This document shows, piece by piece, positions 25,410-36,890 of a stretch of DNA of 64,000 bases. The notes beneath the pieces were generated by a model. The model ran no database searches. It was not told where the DNA came from and saw only the letters and a program-made list of their open reading frames with translations. Position numbers and translations under genes: made by a program. The stretch's first letter is position 1. Each line of letters starts with the position of its first letter. The stretch lies in the NCBI GenBank assembly GCA_963513935.1, contig OY740768.1, forward strand, positions 13,065,993 to 13,129,992, written 5' to 3'. This stretch comes from Aphrophora alni. Lineage: Eukaryota > Arthropoda > Insecta > Hemiptera > Aphrophoridae.

Positions 25410-26010
25410 TGTTGTTGTTGTTCAAAATGTTCATATTTCGGTTATCGTGTGTACTTAAAAGTCGAAAGTTATAGATGACATTTGGTTTTAACAAAAACAG
25501 ATTCAATGTTGACACTTGTACATTAAATAAATAGGACCACCATCATTATTGAGTCAATACTACAAACGTTTAAAATCCCCACTCTATTTGCAACCCCTAT
25601 AAAACATTTTCGGACAAGAATGGATTATTATTGGTAGTATGTCAACTTCTTTTTGGTCTATTCACAAAAGCTACAATTATTCTTATTTTGTATTATACTA
25701 TGTTCCTTGAAAGATTATATGTTTTTTAATTACTTCTCCCATAGTAATAAATCCACACCCTCATACCTGTCGATATTTACCCCCTCCTCGTAAATCTTTC
25801 TGAAGCCGCCCCTGGTTATTTTGTTTTTGTTTTTTTATATATATTTCGCTTCCTACTTAAAAGTCGAAAATAAAAATTTCGTTTAGTTTAAACAGAAACG
25901 GATTCAATATTGACAACACTTGTACAGTATTGACAAAACAAATAAATCGGAAAATTCATTATTGAGACATTACAAACGTTTAAACCCTCACTCTATATTC
26001 ACCCCTATAA
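25410..26010 (+). repeat. Pair of direct repeats about 410 bp apart
   Basis: The block 25,433-25,605 is repeated at 25,840-26,010: TACTTAAAAGTCGAAA, TTTTAACAAAAACAGATTCA versus GTTTAAACAGAAACGGATTC, ACACTTGTACA, TTATTGAG...TACAAACGTTTAAA, and CACTCTAT(T/A)T followed by CCCCTATAAAA. The second copy carries a small insertion. A 101-codon frame at 25,920-26,225 overlaps the second copy and is not credible as a gene. Confidence 0.75.
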
Positions 26011-26280
26011 AATACTTTCTCTACAACATAAGTAAAAGTAATCACTTTACACAAGAAGACACAAAAACACGTAGAAACTTAATTATTGACTTCACAGATA
26101 CAACACACTCAATGTCCATCTACAACAGCAGCAAGGTGGAGGTGGGGTCAATAGAGGAAACGGTGTCACAATCGTTCATGTGGACAACTAATTCACACTT
26201 CCAGAATTTATTATATTCCACTTAGAATCGAAATTTTCATTAAATTCAGTAAATTTCTCTGATTGCACAAATTAATAAGG

Positions 26281-26625
26281 CGATGTTGATATTAATAGTT
26301 TTTTTATGAAAATGTGTAGAATTAAAATTTATATTATGAACCCTTTTTGATATTACAAATCTTCAAAAGTTATTTATTTCTATCTGGACAGGATTTTGTT
26401 ATTAATAGTTTTTTATGACAACCTGTAAAATTTAAATTTATATTATGAACAGTTTTTTATATTACAAAAACTTCAAAACTGATTTATTCCTATCTGGACA
26501 CGATTTTGATATTAATAGTTTTTAATGACAATCTGTAAAATTTAATATTATACCGTTTTTGATATTGCAAAACTTCAAAAGTGATTTATTTCTACCTGGA
26601 AACGATTTTTTAAATAGTTTTAGAC
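26281..26625. repeat. 110-bp tandem repeat, about 3 copies
   Basis: Units begin with (G)ATATTAATAGTTTTTTATGA at about 26,289, 26,399 and 26,509, with a fourth partial start near 26,612. Each unit runs through TGTAAAATTTAAATTTATAT, GATATTACAAA, CTTCAAAA.TGATTTATT and TCTATCTGGACA. The period is exactly 110 bp between the first three. Confidence 0.85.
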
Positions 26626-27411
26626 TTTCATAGCCAAATATAAAAGTATTAAAAACACTACATTTTGTATTGTTTTAATTACAATCTTGTTTTCCGTTAG
26701 CTGGAATAGAATTTGTCATTGGGGAAAAAGAGATTTTGTAATGAAAATGGCAAACGTGTTTACATTGTTTATACTTTATTTATTTATTATTTTCTTCAAA
26801 CTAAGGATCCGTGTGAAATTTAACTTCACAAAGCCTTTATACTACGAGTATTAACAATCTTATTAAGAACGCTATCAGATATTACATCTCATTACCTAAT
26901 TACATCTCATTACAAATAAAACCCAACACTCTGCATTACAATGCTTCACTGCATTTCTTAAAAGGAAAACCAATTCAATTGTTCCGCTATAACTTGCAAA
27001 ACTTATTCATGTGGAAAATATTTGCATATTAATTACAAATGAGCTTTAAGTACATTACTCAGGAAAATAATTTTATTCATAAACATTCCATGGCATATAA
27101 AAAAAATTAAAAAACACTTAAAAATCATGGCATACATTTCAAAAATTTTTATTCATTTCCGAAACACAGGCAGTGTCTCTTTAAGTAAACAAATGATGAA
27201 GTAATTTATAACAAACAGTAATAAAACATTACACTAACTTTGGGGATATGGCAACCGATACTTCGATGAGTCGCGTGAGGAAATATTATTTTAGAAAATT
27301 CTCATAATCGTTTCAATACATTTTGAGAATAGAAATATTGAGTTTTCGCTTTAGGCAACTGCCACTTTAAATTTACAACTTTATTGGCATTTGTTTTGTA
27401 TGTGTGCGTGC

Positions 27412-27413
<2 letters not shown>

Positions 27414-27452
<39 letters not shown>
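27414..27452. repeat. (GA)n microsatellite
   Basis: Perfect run of about 39 bp. Confidence 0.95.
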
Positions 27453-27455
<3 letters not shown>

Positions 27456-27462
27456 AACATAT

Positions 27463-27622
27463 GCACACTGTACTGTTTATTTCAATTTCTATAGAAACCA
27501 TTCTTGCAGCTTTCGGCAATACATTAAACAAAATGTCAGTCATGAATTGTGGATACAAACAATTTCCTTGACTTCCGTCACAGCTGTCAGACGGAGAATG
27601 ACATCAATCTGTCTTTCTCACT
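27463..27622 (-). repeat. Dispersed repeat D3, copy 1 (minus)
   Basis: Reverse complement of the block at 45,370-45,516. Shared tract in minus orientation: AGACAGATTGATGTCATT, GACAG(C/A)TGT, CGGAAGTCAAGGAAATTGTT, TGTATC.ACAATTCA and TGTATTGC. Identity is high over about 75 bp, which is more than in the other old repeats here. Two copies only, so its nature (element or decayed duplicate gene) is open. Confidence 0.7.
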
Positions 27623-27689
27623 CCCACCCTCTTCCTCTCTCACTCACCCTACCAAATTAACCTCAATCCTTTCACTATTGATATTATAC

Positions 27690-27860
27690 CCTTACAAATT
27701 GGGAAAATAAGGCAGAAGAAAAGAGACCATTTGCCCTCGACCACTGTAAAGTCAAGTCCCGAGAGAACAAGAGTTGGTCAAGAAAGAACTTATTAGAAAT
27801 GAACGGAAGTGATCTAACCTAAGACTGTATAGATCCAACTAGGATCGCCCTGGATTACCA
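27690..27860 (+). repeat. Dispersed repeat R1, copy 8
   Basis: GCAGAAGAAAAGAGACC, CCCTCGACCACTGTAAAG, GAACAAGAGTTGGTCAAGAA, GATCTAACCTAAGACTGTAT, AGATCCAACTAGGATCGCCC and GGATTACC follow the R1 order. Confidence 0.65.
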
Positions 27861-28499
27861 GTTGAAGACATTTACACTAGTTTTTAACACCTTACAATAT
27901 ATCAGTAGTTTGCTATCTTCCCATATGAATTTGTCACGTATATTTTAGAGCATATCGTCTAAATTTGACCATTTGCTTCTTTATAGTTAACGAAAAGGCA
28001 TGGATACGAGTATGTTTTGTGTATATCCCACCAGAAGTTTCATTTAACTGTAGAGGATACACGTGTTTTAAATTATAGTAATGAATAAACATCCAATCTC
28101 TAACAGGTTTAAACGTTACTCGAGATACAAAATCTAGGGATTGGGTTTTCTAAAGTCGTTCTACTAACTCACCATTCAAAGTGCAAAGCGCCTAACACGT
28201 CGAGTACTGTTCAATCTCACTCTAATGTGCCGAGTTTTAATTAATTTACAAAGAATACGTTCTGCTGTTGGTTTACTTCTTGGTCGAAATTAATATAGAG
28301 CTAAGCAAGGTAATAATCTAGTAGTATTAATTACGATTTCAATATGAATAGATATACTTTTAAAAAAATAAGTAGGCGTACCCCAAAAAACATATATTTT
28401 TGTTCTTAACACTCTAATAAAAAAATTAATATTTTTTTTAAAGTTTTTCTGTGTAACTGAATTCCAAACAAACCGTAAAATCCTGTTCTAGTTAACCAC

Positions 28500-28640
28500 C
28501 GTTTATTTAACGTGGGCCGTCCCTCCGCCTTACCGCAGTTTCGAAAGAACTAAATTTCACAAAGAAACCCCTTATGTCCGCTGCTCCTGATTAACGAAAC
28601 AACGTTTTAACCTTCATAACTACCAGAATACTTAGGTTTA
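28500..28640 (-). repeat. tRNA-derived SINE-like repeat, copy 2 (R3)
   Basis: Homologous to 100-290 in the same orientation: GTGGGCC.T.CCTCCGCCTT, GAAAGAACTAAATTTCACA, AACGAAACAACGTTTT and GAATACTTAGG. The B-box region is deleted. Confidence 0.5.
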
Positions 28641-28869
28641 ATTAAATACTCAGCTTGGATTGTGAGAAGATTGAATTTATATGTATAAGACCCATAACAT
28701 AAGACAATGTGGGAAAAGTCGTGGCATGCAATAAATCATATTGCCTTAAAGTTGCTAGAAGTGTACCTTTAGATGGCAGCACTATACGCTCTAATTACTG
28801 AGCTTCAACCCATACTATAGAGTGTGGCGATTTATTAAGTATCTAAAGCCTATTATAATACAAAAATGA

Positions 28870-29050
28870 AACACAAATAATAAGTTTATTTACACAAACG
28901 CATTTCAACAACAATGTCGCCATCTTCAGTGATACGTAAGGTATAAATGAAAACAGTTTTAGATAGTATTAGGTTAGTTATAATTTGGTTATTGTAGGTA
29001 TTGTTGATGATGGCGACCTTATAGTTGAAACGCATATTTTAAAGAATTTG
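28870..29050. mobile_element. Short inverted pair, Penelope-like termini
   Basis: The left arm (28,870-28,935, AACGCATTTCAAC...GTCGCCATCTTCA) is the reverse complement of the right arm (28,988-29,050, TGATGATGGCGACC...GTTGAAACGCATATTT). The right arm carries the GATGATG...TTGAAACG motif. Only about 50 bp separate the arms. I read it as a collapsed Penelope-like terminal pair. Confidence 0.5.
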
Positions 29051-30499
29051 TATTTTTTATGATAGTTTTAACGTTGTTTGAAGTAAATTACCTATTCCGC
29101 CATTTACTTATATTCCCCACCTTCTACGCACCTCATTTAGACATAAATTTATTAATCTGCTTAATGTTTGTTCGATGGTGTGGAAACTTTTATTCTTTGT
29201 GTATTTTGTTGCGCTGGGTGTCAATTTTATCTAGACCCCTTATACACCAAACTTATGAAACTTCAAAAGACTTCGTCCCCAAACAAATCCGATACCGTTT
29301 ATAAACCGTCTGTTTCTGCCTGCACACATTTTTTTTTTTTTATCTATCCTCTATCAATTGGAATTGTATTTAACGGAAAACTCCGTAACATGTCCGGAAA
29401 TACGGCGGAAATAACCGAGTAGTTTTGAACAACAAATGTTCCCGACTGTCAATTAAACAACGACGAAAAACAAATTCCACACAACACGAGACTTGCTTTA
29501 ATCAGTACACAACTCAACAATGCTTCTCAGATGGTGTGACGAATGAAAAATGTTGGACAACACATTAAAATGTATTGGTAGTTGTATCAGCTGTATATTT
29601 GAGTATTTCACTCACCAGATGCCACTTTTTTTTCATAATCAATTAATTTAAATAATTTGTAACCCACATTGAACATTTTTAACACCTTTAACCAAATTTG
29701 AACCTCAGTTCATTATAGTTTATACTTAATTATTAAATAAAAGTTGCCTTTATGTATCTCATTCATATATCACGAATCACACCCTATACATGAATTTAAG
29801 AAGAAAGTTGGAGTGAGGAACTTCTCTGAGTATTAAGGGAATAGATTGTGTATGAGTTAAAGTGTGTAATTAACATCAGAGAAGTCACACAAAATGCTTA
29901 CCACATCTTCAGTGTATATTTACATATTTAAAGTAATTAATTTTATATATGACACACAGTGTATCTGCATATTTAGAAGTTTAATCGAATTTAAGTGAAC
30001 AAACAAAGTTAATTAGGTAATACTCTGATCGTGTGTGTGGGTAATCATTGTGTTTAATTATAAATTGTGTGCCAACATAGCCCAATCATTGTATAAGAAT
30101 TGTACAAATATTCTTAATATTATATCTAGATACTAAACCTTCAGATGTAGGTATATTTGCAAGAAGTAATCTTGGAAACTAATAGAACAATTTGGAAAAT
30201 TCGATTGTCGATTTGAAAGCTTGTTTCTTTCCAACAAACCGAGATTTGTATTATTACTATATACAAAAATCTGAAACGTTGTATTTTAGCTGTTATGTTA
30301 ATACCGCTGATCTAATGTTGAATGTAATAACCAACTGTTTCTTTACTTGAGATGCAGTCTGAGCTATGACTCCCAGATGCACAAAAAAACTATCAATTTA
30401 ATTGATGGGGTATAGATGGTTCAGTCTGCTAGCATTTCAATTTAAAACATTTGCTGTTGTTAATTTGAGCAATGGAAGATATGAATTTTAATAAAACGG
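29051..30499. other. AT-rich intergenic DNA
   Basis: Two overlapping plus-strand frames (29,059-29,422) show no recognisable motif. Nothing else supported. Confidence 0.4.
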
Positions 30500-30810
30500 T
30501 TGGTGGGAGTAAAGTTTCATTATTCTCGAGTAATAATCGTCAATGTGTTTAGGTTAATGAAACAAAAAGCAAACAATGGAGGAGTTATTAATTTGAATAA
30601 AGTGGAGGGTCATGTTACACAAGCTACTGATATATCTATTAGCTCTCTGAAACATAATTTAAACAATTCAAAAGATTTTTTAGCTCAATAAACAAAACAT
30701 CATAACTACAGATATTCATAATTTTCATGAGTATGTAATTATTCAACAGGTAAGTGAATTCCTAACGGAATGAAAACGACCTGTGGTTAAGTACTAACTT
30801 AATTTTTTTT
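30500..30810 (+). pseudogene. Transposon-derived helix-turn-helix fragment
   Basis: The frame from 30,500 reads HYSRVIIVNVFRLMKQKA, then NNGGVINLNKVEGHVTQATDISISSLK. This resembles the N-terminal DNA-binding region of insect IS630/Tc1-related transposases and their captured relatives: S..IIYNVY.FM..E..NGG..INLNK...H.TE.TGIS...V..I. The frame ends at 30,691, but after a frameshift a protein-like continuation reads TTDIHNFHEYVIIQQVSEFL, a stop, then KRPVVK, as expected for the following linker (D.DDF....IR.TV.EFY...K.PT..KL). No DDE catalytic domain is visible downstream. I call a dead 5' fragment of a transposase gene. Confidence 0.5.
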
Positions 30811-31410
30811 TTAATAACCTTACATAGAAGTTACAAAATATAAAAGTTCTTATTGAAAAATCAAACTTCCAAGAAATGCGATTGAAGAAAACTTAAGACT
30901 AAATACAGACAATTTGCAAGACCATTTATTTACAATTAGGTTATTTATTTAATAAAGACAAACACGTTGTAGATATTTGTATGTTTTCTGATAGCCTTTA
31001 CAGTACGTCCACCCCCGCCATGCTTTTCACCTCCCCTAGCCAGGACTCTACCCCTCTCACGCAACTTATAGCTCAGGCTACACCTCTCGAGCTGTACGAA
31101 ATCAATGTTATTGTTAATAAATAAAAGCCATTTCCAAAACTTTATCATTAAACATAATATAAAAAACATATTTTGTGTCAAAGACTATGTATTATAAATT
31201 ATATTTGTATTATAAATATGTTTTGTGAACTTTATAATGACCTCGATGGGGCGAATTGACAATTGTGCAGCCTGAAGATGTGACTAAAGTCTTCAAACTG
31301 CTGTCGTCTTTACAAGGTGAGTTTGTAGACCAGAAACAGAAAAATGATCGTTAATCCTAATTATATAAATTATAGTGTTGTCTCTATATAGATAATGTGG
31401 TATTCGCAGG
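30811..31410. other. AT-rich intergenic DNA
   Basis: Contains CCTGAAGATGTGACTAAAG with TTCAAACTGCTGTC at 31,271-31,303, a weak example of the GAAGATG...GAAAC motif. No gene supported. Confidence 0.35.
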
Positions 31411-31690
31411 TATGAGTTGTCTATCTATACTAGTATATAAAAATCTAATGGTGTCTGTCTGTGTATCTGTGTGTGTGTGTGTGTTACTCAATCACGTAAA
31501 AACTACTGGACCCATTGAGCTGAAATTATACATGGACATTCTTAGAGTCCCTGGTTAACACATAGGGCTATTTTTATTTAGAAATTCCAACAGGGCACCA
31601 CCCCACCCGCCTTGAAAACTCCCTTAACACTCAATACAAATATACGTCTACCCCGTCAACATGACATGTAATTCTATATATATATGAGAA
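31411..31690 (+). repeat. Insect repeat with TGTCTGTCTGT / CACGTAAAAACTACTG signature
   Basis: The stretch ATACTAGTATATAAAAATCT, TGTCTGTCTGTGTATCTGTG(TG)n, TACTCAATCACGTAAAAACT, ACTGGACCCATTGAGCTGAA, ATT and then GGACATTCTTAGAGTCCCTG has the arrangement of a very widespread insect repeat whose usual form is CTATACTAATA...TGTCTGTCTGT...TACGC.ATCACG..AAAACTACTG.ACCGAT. Members are found in SINE-like and Helitron-like non-autonomous elements. A mirror end (TTCTATATATATATGAGAAG) lies at 31,671-31,690. Confidence 0.6.
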
Positions 31691-32389
31691 GTAGCAAATA
31701 TCCCTTCACTTGTTAAAACCCCTAATTAAAACTATTAGATTACATATAGCTACCTTGTAATCCCTGCAAATGAAACTAGCTTAGCACATAATTAGTTTCG
31801 ATTCACTACTAAGTGCTTTTCTCTTTGAATGGTGAGTTAGTAATTATAACACGTTAGTAAACACATCCCCTCAATTTCTTTATCTCAAAAAGAGTTAAAC
31901 ACGTAAAAGGTTGGATGTATATTCATTAATGTAATATAAAACAAACATTTTATATATCATCTCTATCATTAAATGAAACTAATTTCCTGCAGTATTTACT
32001 TAAAAGGTCCTTAAAATTATGGAAATTAAAGGTGGTATTTATATAAAGACATTCCTCAATTTCCTTTATCTTTGTCAATAGAATTTATTATTAGAGTTGA
32101 GGAGATATTTCTGTTCTATTTTTTTAGCAAATCCTCCAATCTATATGAATAAAGAAGAGTTGAATTAAAACAGTTGGTATTTTATGTATTCTTTATTAAT
32201 GAGAAAGAATTAAAACCAATTTTATAGCGTCTAACGCATTGTCTTTCTGGTCACCAGCATTACGTTGTACATGTCGACAAATATATATTAAAGAACCATT
32301 TTTTAGCCATAATTTAATAACCTAATTTGCAATTTATTTAACGAACTATCGACATCACAATGTTAATGTATAGAATGATGACTAAGCAC

Positions 32390-32850
32390 ATTATCAGAGA
32401 TGTGAAGTGATGACGTAGGCATTCTGTACAATGACAGCTGGGTAAAGTTTAAACAAATTTGTCGTAAATTTGTGGCTGAAATGTAACCATTGACATCTCT
32501 CTGCCGACTATATACGTTTGTTCAGTAATATTAGGCTTAACTGGAACACTTGAATATCGGTCACACTGTCAAACTTACATTTTAAACCCGGTTTAAGTTA
32601 CACTTTCATTCACGGTGGTCAAACCTGTGCAACATTTACGGAGCTAATATAACACCAATACAAATCTATAATGAGTCAACAATATTTCATCCAATATATC
32701 ATAGGTATGTCCGTGTAACCGTTGTTATATGTCGTGGGTTTGTACAAATTAGTCATAAACAGATGAGCAATTTGTGGTTGCAATGTAATCTCTACCAACT
32801 ATAGTATTTGTTGAATACTTAGGGGGTAATCATTCAAAATACTAGGCTGT
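32390..32850 (+). repeat. Dispersed repeat R2, two units
   Basis: Unit 1 (32,393-32,660) contains GAAGTGATGACGTAGGCATT, CTGTACAATGACAGCTGGGT, ATTTGTGGCTGAAATGTAA and later TTTAAACCCGGTTTAAGTTA. Unit 2 (32,745-32,850) contains GATGAGCAATTTGTGGTTGC, AATGTAATC, ACTATAGTATTTGTTGAA and TAATCATTCAAAATACTAGG. Both match the unit at 36,155-36,425. No coding content. Confidence 0.7.
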
Positions 32851-34087
32851 GTGAAAAATAAAAAGACATGCATTTTTTTTTAATAAAGTAACTAAAAGGG
32901 CTGCCGTTAATGTGATTGTATTTGTATGTGTAAATTGAAATTAAATCTTCTCGTTCTAATTGTATTGTCATTTGAGAATTTTCTCAAGTAAGAGGAGTTA
33001 CCTTAGGGCCTAATAAGGGCTAATTTTGGGGTTATCACTTTTCAGGGGGTGGGTTTACTAAAATTTTTAAAGAAGCGTAATACTTAATTTTCAAGGTCTC
33101 AGTGAGTGGATACGAATAGCACTTTTACAAATAAACATAATTAATTTTAACCTTCCAATCCAAATATACGGTCTAAAACGTGATGGTATTGAGAAAATTT
33201 AATATAATTCCTTCTTATATTTTTATTTTTATAAAATTCGTTTGTTAGTGATTACTTTTTATAATTTTGTTTACTTCAAATCAAAATTTTAAAGTAATGG
33301 GGATGTGTTTTCTGTAAGTTGTACACCCATTTCCTATCTTTATCAAAATTATTAATGTCAACCTTCAGTATTTAATACAGTCACGTATTCGGCATTCATT
33401 TTCGTTTGAATGATGATTTTATCAAGGCCTTCAAAGAAGATAATATCACGTTCACCCTCTGAGGGGGTAATAATTAGGGTAACCCCTCTCACCTGCGAGG
33501 GTTCTGAATTAACAATAAAGTTAAGGTGGGCAAATGTTAAGGTTGCATTTCCAGTTATCTTAACACCTTAACTAACTACATTTTACTTACGGTAGAGCAA
33601 AATAATTATTCTTCATAACATTTTTCTTGTCTCATTTTAAAAATGATAAAACTTTCACATAAACTCTTATTATTAAAGGTATAATTAAGACAGCTATAGT
33701 TTAGTTATTGTAGCTCATGTATCACTGAGGATGGCCACTTTGTCGTTGAAACGCGTTTCATTAAGTAAACGTAATTTTTGTGAGATCTTGTGTTCGAGTT
33801 TTATCTATCTAATATTATCTCACAAGTCGAGCTCAATATTTATTTATAAATGTATTCACTAACAAAAGGTTTTTAAGAACACCGAGTGCATAAATGACAA
33901 CTGTTAAAACTTTATTTTTACTTCAGAACAGAACAATCACCGTTACATGAAGACAAATGAGACATCGTGTAAGTTCAATAGTTTACTACAGCTCTGTGAA
34001 CTTTAATCTATATTATAATACTTAATTCTGTAAATGGAAATGTTAGTTCTAAAACGTTTGTATTTAATGTATACAATTAATTATTCA
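32851..34087. other. AT-rich intergenic DNA
   Basis: At 33,722-33,772 it contains TGAGGATGGCCACTTTGTCG and TTGAAACGCGTTTC, a clear single copy of the GA(A/T/G)GATG...GAAACG motif seen at the palindromic elements, without a detected inverted partner. Nothing else supported. Confidence 0.4.
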
Positions 34088-34089
34088 TA

Positions 34090-35116
34090 CAGGGTGTTTC
34101 GAAACTCTGCGGAACCGATTTGTAGAATTGAGACAATTATAAAATTTCATACAAACATATGTCTGAAAACATCAGGTTTCTGACTGTCCATCATTTAATG
34201 TTTTTCCTAAAACCAGATCATATTGAGTTGTGATTCCAATTTTACAAAACCTTTTGTATAGTTTGGAGTATTCAATATATTTTAATTTGATCGTTAAAAA
34301 ATTTTCTATTGTAAATATCTCAAAACATTTTTAATTGGTACTGTATAGGCCATTTAATACTGAACATGATGATGTCCTTACTTTTATTGCAAGTCAAAGG
34401 ATAGCCGAGATATCGATACAAAATTCTTCCTCATTTACTAGAATACACAAATGATATTAATACTTATTATATACATTACGATAATTCTGACTTTGGGTTT
34501 TAAAAATATGATTACATATTAGAAATTATGATTGATGGTTTTAGGTAGTTCAACTCAGTTATAAATATAATATTATATTTTTTTAAATAAATTGTTAACT
34601 AGCCATATGTATATTTTAATTACATCATTAAATAAATAATTCAAAAGTTTTAGTTATTTTACATCCGATTGACCTAAATAGGTGTTAATGAGTTTGTCTT
34701 TGAAAAAATACTAATATTTTTTCTCTAGTAAATTACAAAAATCGAACTTATTAGTTTTAACCGTTACTTTTGACTTACATTAAAAGTAAGGAGAATTGAC
34801 ATGTTAATAAAAGGGCTAAACAATTTCTTTATTGACATTAAAAAAAAATACTGTTTTCGAGATGTGCAACATAAACAAATTTTAATATACGCCATTTGTA
34901 AACGGTCAAATTAAAATTTATAAATTTGGCGAAAAAAACGAAAAACAAAATGTTCTATGAAATTTGGTATCGATATCTCAATCTGTTCTGGAGTTATCCT
35001 TATTTTGGAAAAAAAAACACAAATTGGCGGACAGACGGAAACTAATCATCTCAGACATATGATTCTATGCTATTTTATGATTGTCTCAACCCAAGGTAGA
35101 TTTCTACAAAGCTCTG
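34090..35116. mobile_element. Non-autonomous TIR element, 1.03 kb, TA-flanked
   Basis: Imperfect terminal inverted repeats of about 85 bp: left CAGGGTGTTTCGAAACTCTG ... TTGAGACAATTATAAAAT ... ACATATGTCTGA. The right end in reverse reads CAGAGCTTTGTAGAAATC ... TTGAGACAATCATAAAAT ... TCATATGTCTGA. A TA dinucleotide lies directly outside each end (34,088-34,089 and 35,117-35,118), as in Tc1/mariner-type insertions. CAGGGTGTTTC is a common mariner-like end sequence. The inside is AT-rich with no transposase. Contains two short related tracts with ATCGATA and GCCGAGATATC. Confidence 0.75.
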
Positions 35117-35852
35117 TATATTAACCAAGAACTTGTTTGTAGGTTAGTTTTAAAATTTAGATATAAATATAAAGAGTATTGCATACCTGATTTACTGACG
35201 TGATAAGATGCAAATATATTTATTTGTTTTTGGATTTATAGCCTGTTTGCCGAACATAGTCAGCATTGATACATATATAGTCTTACAGCCATGTAGATAA
35301 TGAAAATACAGTCTAATGAACCAATAAAATCTGTATCAAGCGACTGCTATTTTATAACCATTTATTGACAAATATTCTAATCTTTTACTAAAGCTATTAT
35401 TTTTGTAGAAATGCGCGGTGATTTAATTTCAAAATGGTTCGTTCAACAGATTAACAACAACACATTAGTTTACCAATTGAAAGCGGATATTGAGAAGTGA
35501 TTCATTTCCGTTGATTTAGAACGGAAGTCTCAAATATCAGTGTTTACGTAAAACCATGAAACTTGATACAATGAAGGATGTGGATTGTTACTGGATATAT
35601 GGATGTGGATTAATGGTATTCAGATAAACTGACTAGGTGGGAACGCGTTAAAACACTATGATTTTTATAAAAGAAAATTTTTAATTGTCAATATTACCTA
35701 ATGATATTTGTATATGAATAAGAGAGGGAACCTGCTTTCAGCTGATTTCTACGAATACAAAATTGAAGTTATATTCAAATTACCTTGTCTCTTGTAGACA
35801 TGTATATTTTCTTCCTTTTACATTTCCCTCGAATATTGATTGTTTATACATA

Positions 35853-35935
35853 CAGAGTGTTTCAAAATAAGTCTGACAAATCTTAGAGGTGATGCTGGAT
35901 ATTAAAATAAAGAATGCTCTTTGTTTTCCGTCTTT
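35853..35935 (+). repeat. Single mariner-like terminal sequence
   Basis: TACAGAGTGTTTCAAAATAA followed by GTCTGACAAATCTTAGAGGT has the form of a mariner-type 5' end (compare 34,090 and 38,618). I find no matching right end, so it is a truncated or solo terminus. Confidence 0.4.
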
Positions 35936-36014
35936 TAGTCTGTAAGTTTGTCTTTATTAAAAAAAAAAAAACAAGTTGTAAGAATAGATTTTCTTTTTTT
36001 TTTCTTTCTTTTTT

Positions 36015-36155
36015 TTAAAGGCGAAAAAACTCTTTCATCATCAGCTTATAAAACAACGAAGAAAAGAACATAAAATAAAGACCTAAAACCCTCGAATACT
36101 CTAAAAGCGTCATGGTCGGAAGAAAGATCTGATAGGAAAGACGATATAGAACACC
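36015..36155 (+). repeat. Dispersed repeat R1, copy 9 (5' part)
   Basis: AAAGGCGAAAAAACTCTTTC, ATCATCAGCTTATAAAACAA, GAAAAGAACATAAAATAAAG, ACC, CCTCGAATACTCTAAAAGCG, TCATGGTCGGAAGA and TCTGATAGGAAAGACGATAT. This is the best preserved 5' region of R1 and defines its AAAGGCGAAAA start. It runs directly into an R2 unit, suggesting one insertion next to or into the other. Confidence 0.7.
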
Positions 36156-36425
36156 AAAGACGTGAAGTGATGACGTAGGAATTCTGTACAATGACAGCTG
36201 GCTAAATTTCGAACAAGTGATGAGCAATTTGTGGCTGCAGTGTAATCACTCAGCATCTATTTGCCAAAACTATATTTGTTTGTCAAGCACTTGGTGCGTA
36301 GTCATTCAATACTAGGGTAGTCATTCAATTTGTTTGTTACATCCAACTATAATTTTAAACGTAGTTTAGACTGAAGTTAAACTCTCATACACAACAGTTT
36401 AAACCTGTTAAGCGTATAGTAGCGT
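36155..36425 (+). repeat. Dispersed repeat R2, third unit
   Basis: GTGAAGTGATGACGTAGGAA, TTCTGTACAATGACAGCTGG, ATGAGCAATTTGTGGCTGCA, GTGTAATC, TAGTCATTCAATACTAGGGT and later TAAACGTAGTTTAGACTGAA match both units at 32.4-32.85 kb. Confidence 0.7.
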
Positions 36426-36754
36426 AATGACCACGAAACCGATTTTGATAGCGGTAACAGTGCAGAAATTTTTTTTTAAAGTAGGGGATAACTACATTTA
36501 GAGAAGTTTTCCCCGTAATTTTTAAATCCAAAAATTATTACTGTAGGTTTAGTTATATTTTTTTAAAATGTGAAAAGGAAACACACCATGATTTGTTTAA
36601 AATTCTTCCGGACTTATTGTTTCTACATTGATTACACGTCTTTAAAATGGGCGCTGACCTTGTAGAGTAAGAGATGGTTCCTCTTAGTCAGTCTTCCTGA
36701 TCCCACTATCATCATCACATTAACACAAACAGAAACTATGAAACATAACATATG

Positions 36755-36890
36755 AAACTGAAAAATAAAATAAACCTCGAATATTTTAATAACGTCAGTA
36801 TCAAAACAAAAAAAGAACTATAATAGAACTAGAGAAGCAGCTAGTATACCTCGAAATTGCCATATCCGTACAACTACTCTTAGGAGGCTT
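36755..36890 (+). repeat. Dispersed repeat R1, copy 10 (short)
   Basis: GAAAAATAAAATAAACCTCG, AATATTTTAATAACGTCAGT, AACTAGAGAAGCAGCTAGTA, TACCTCGAAATTGCCATATC. Middle deleted. Confidence 0.5.
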
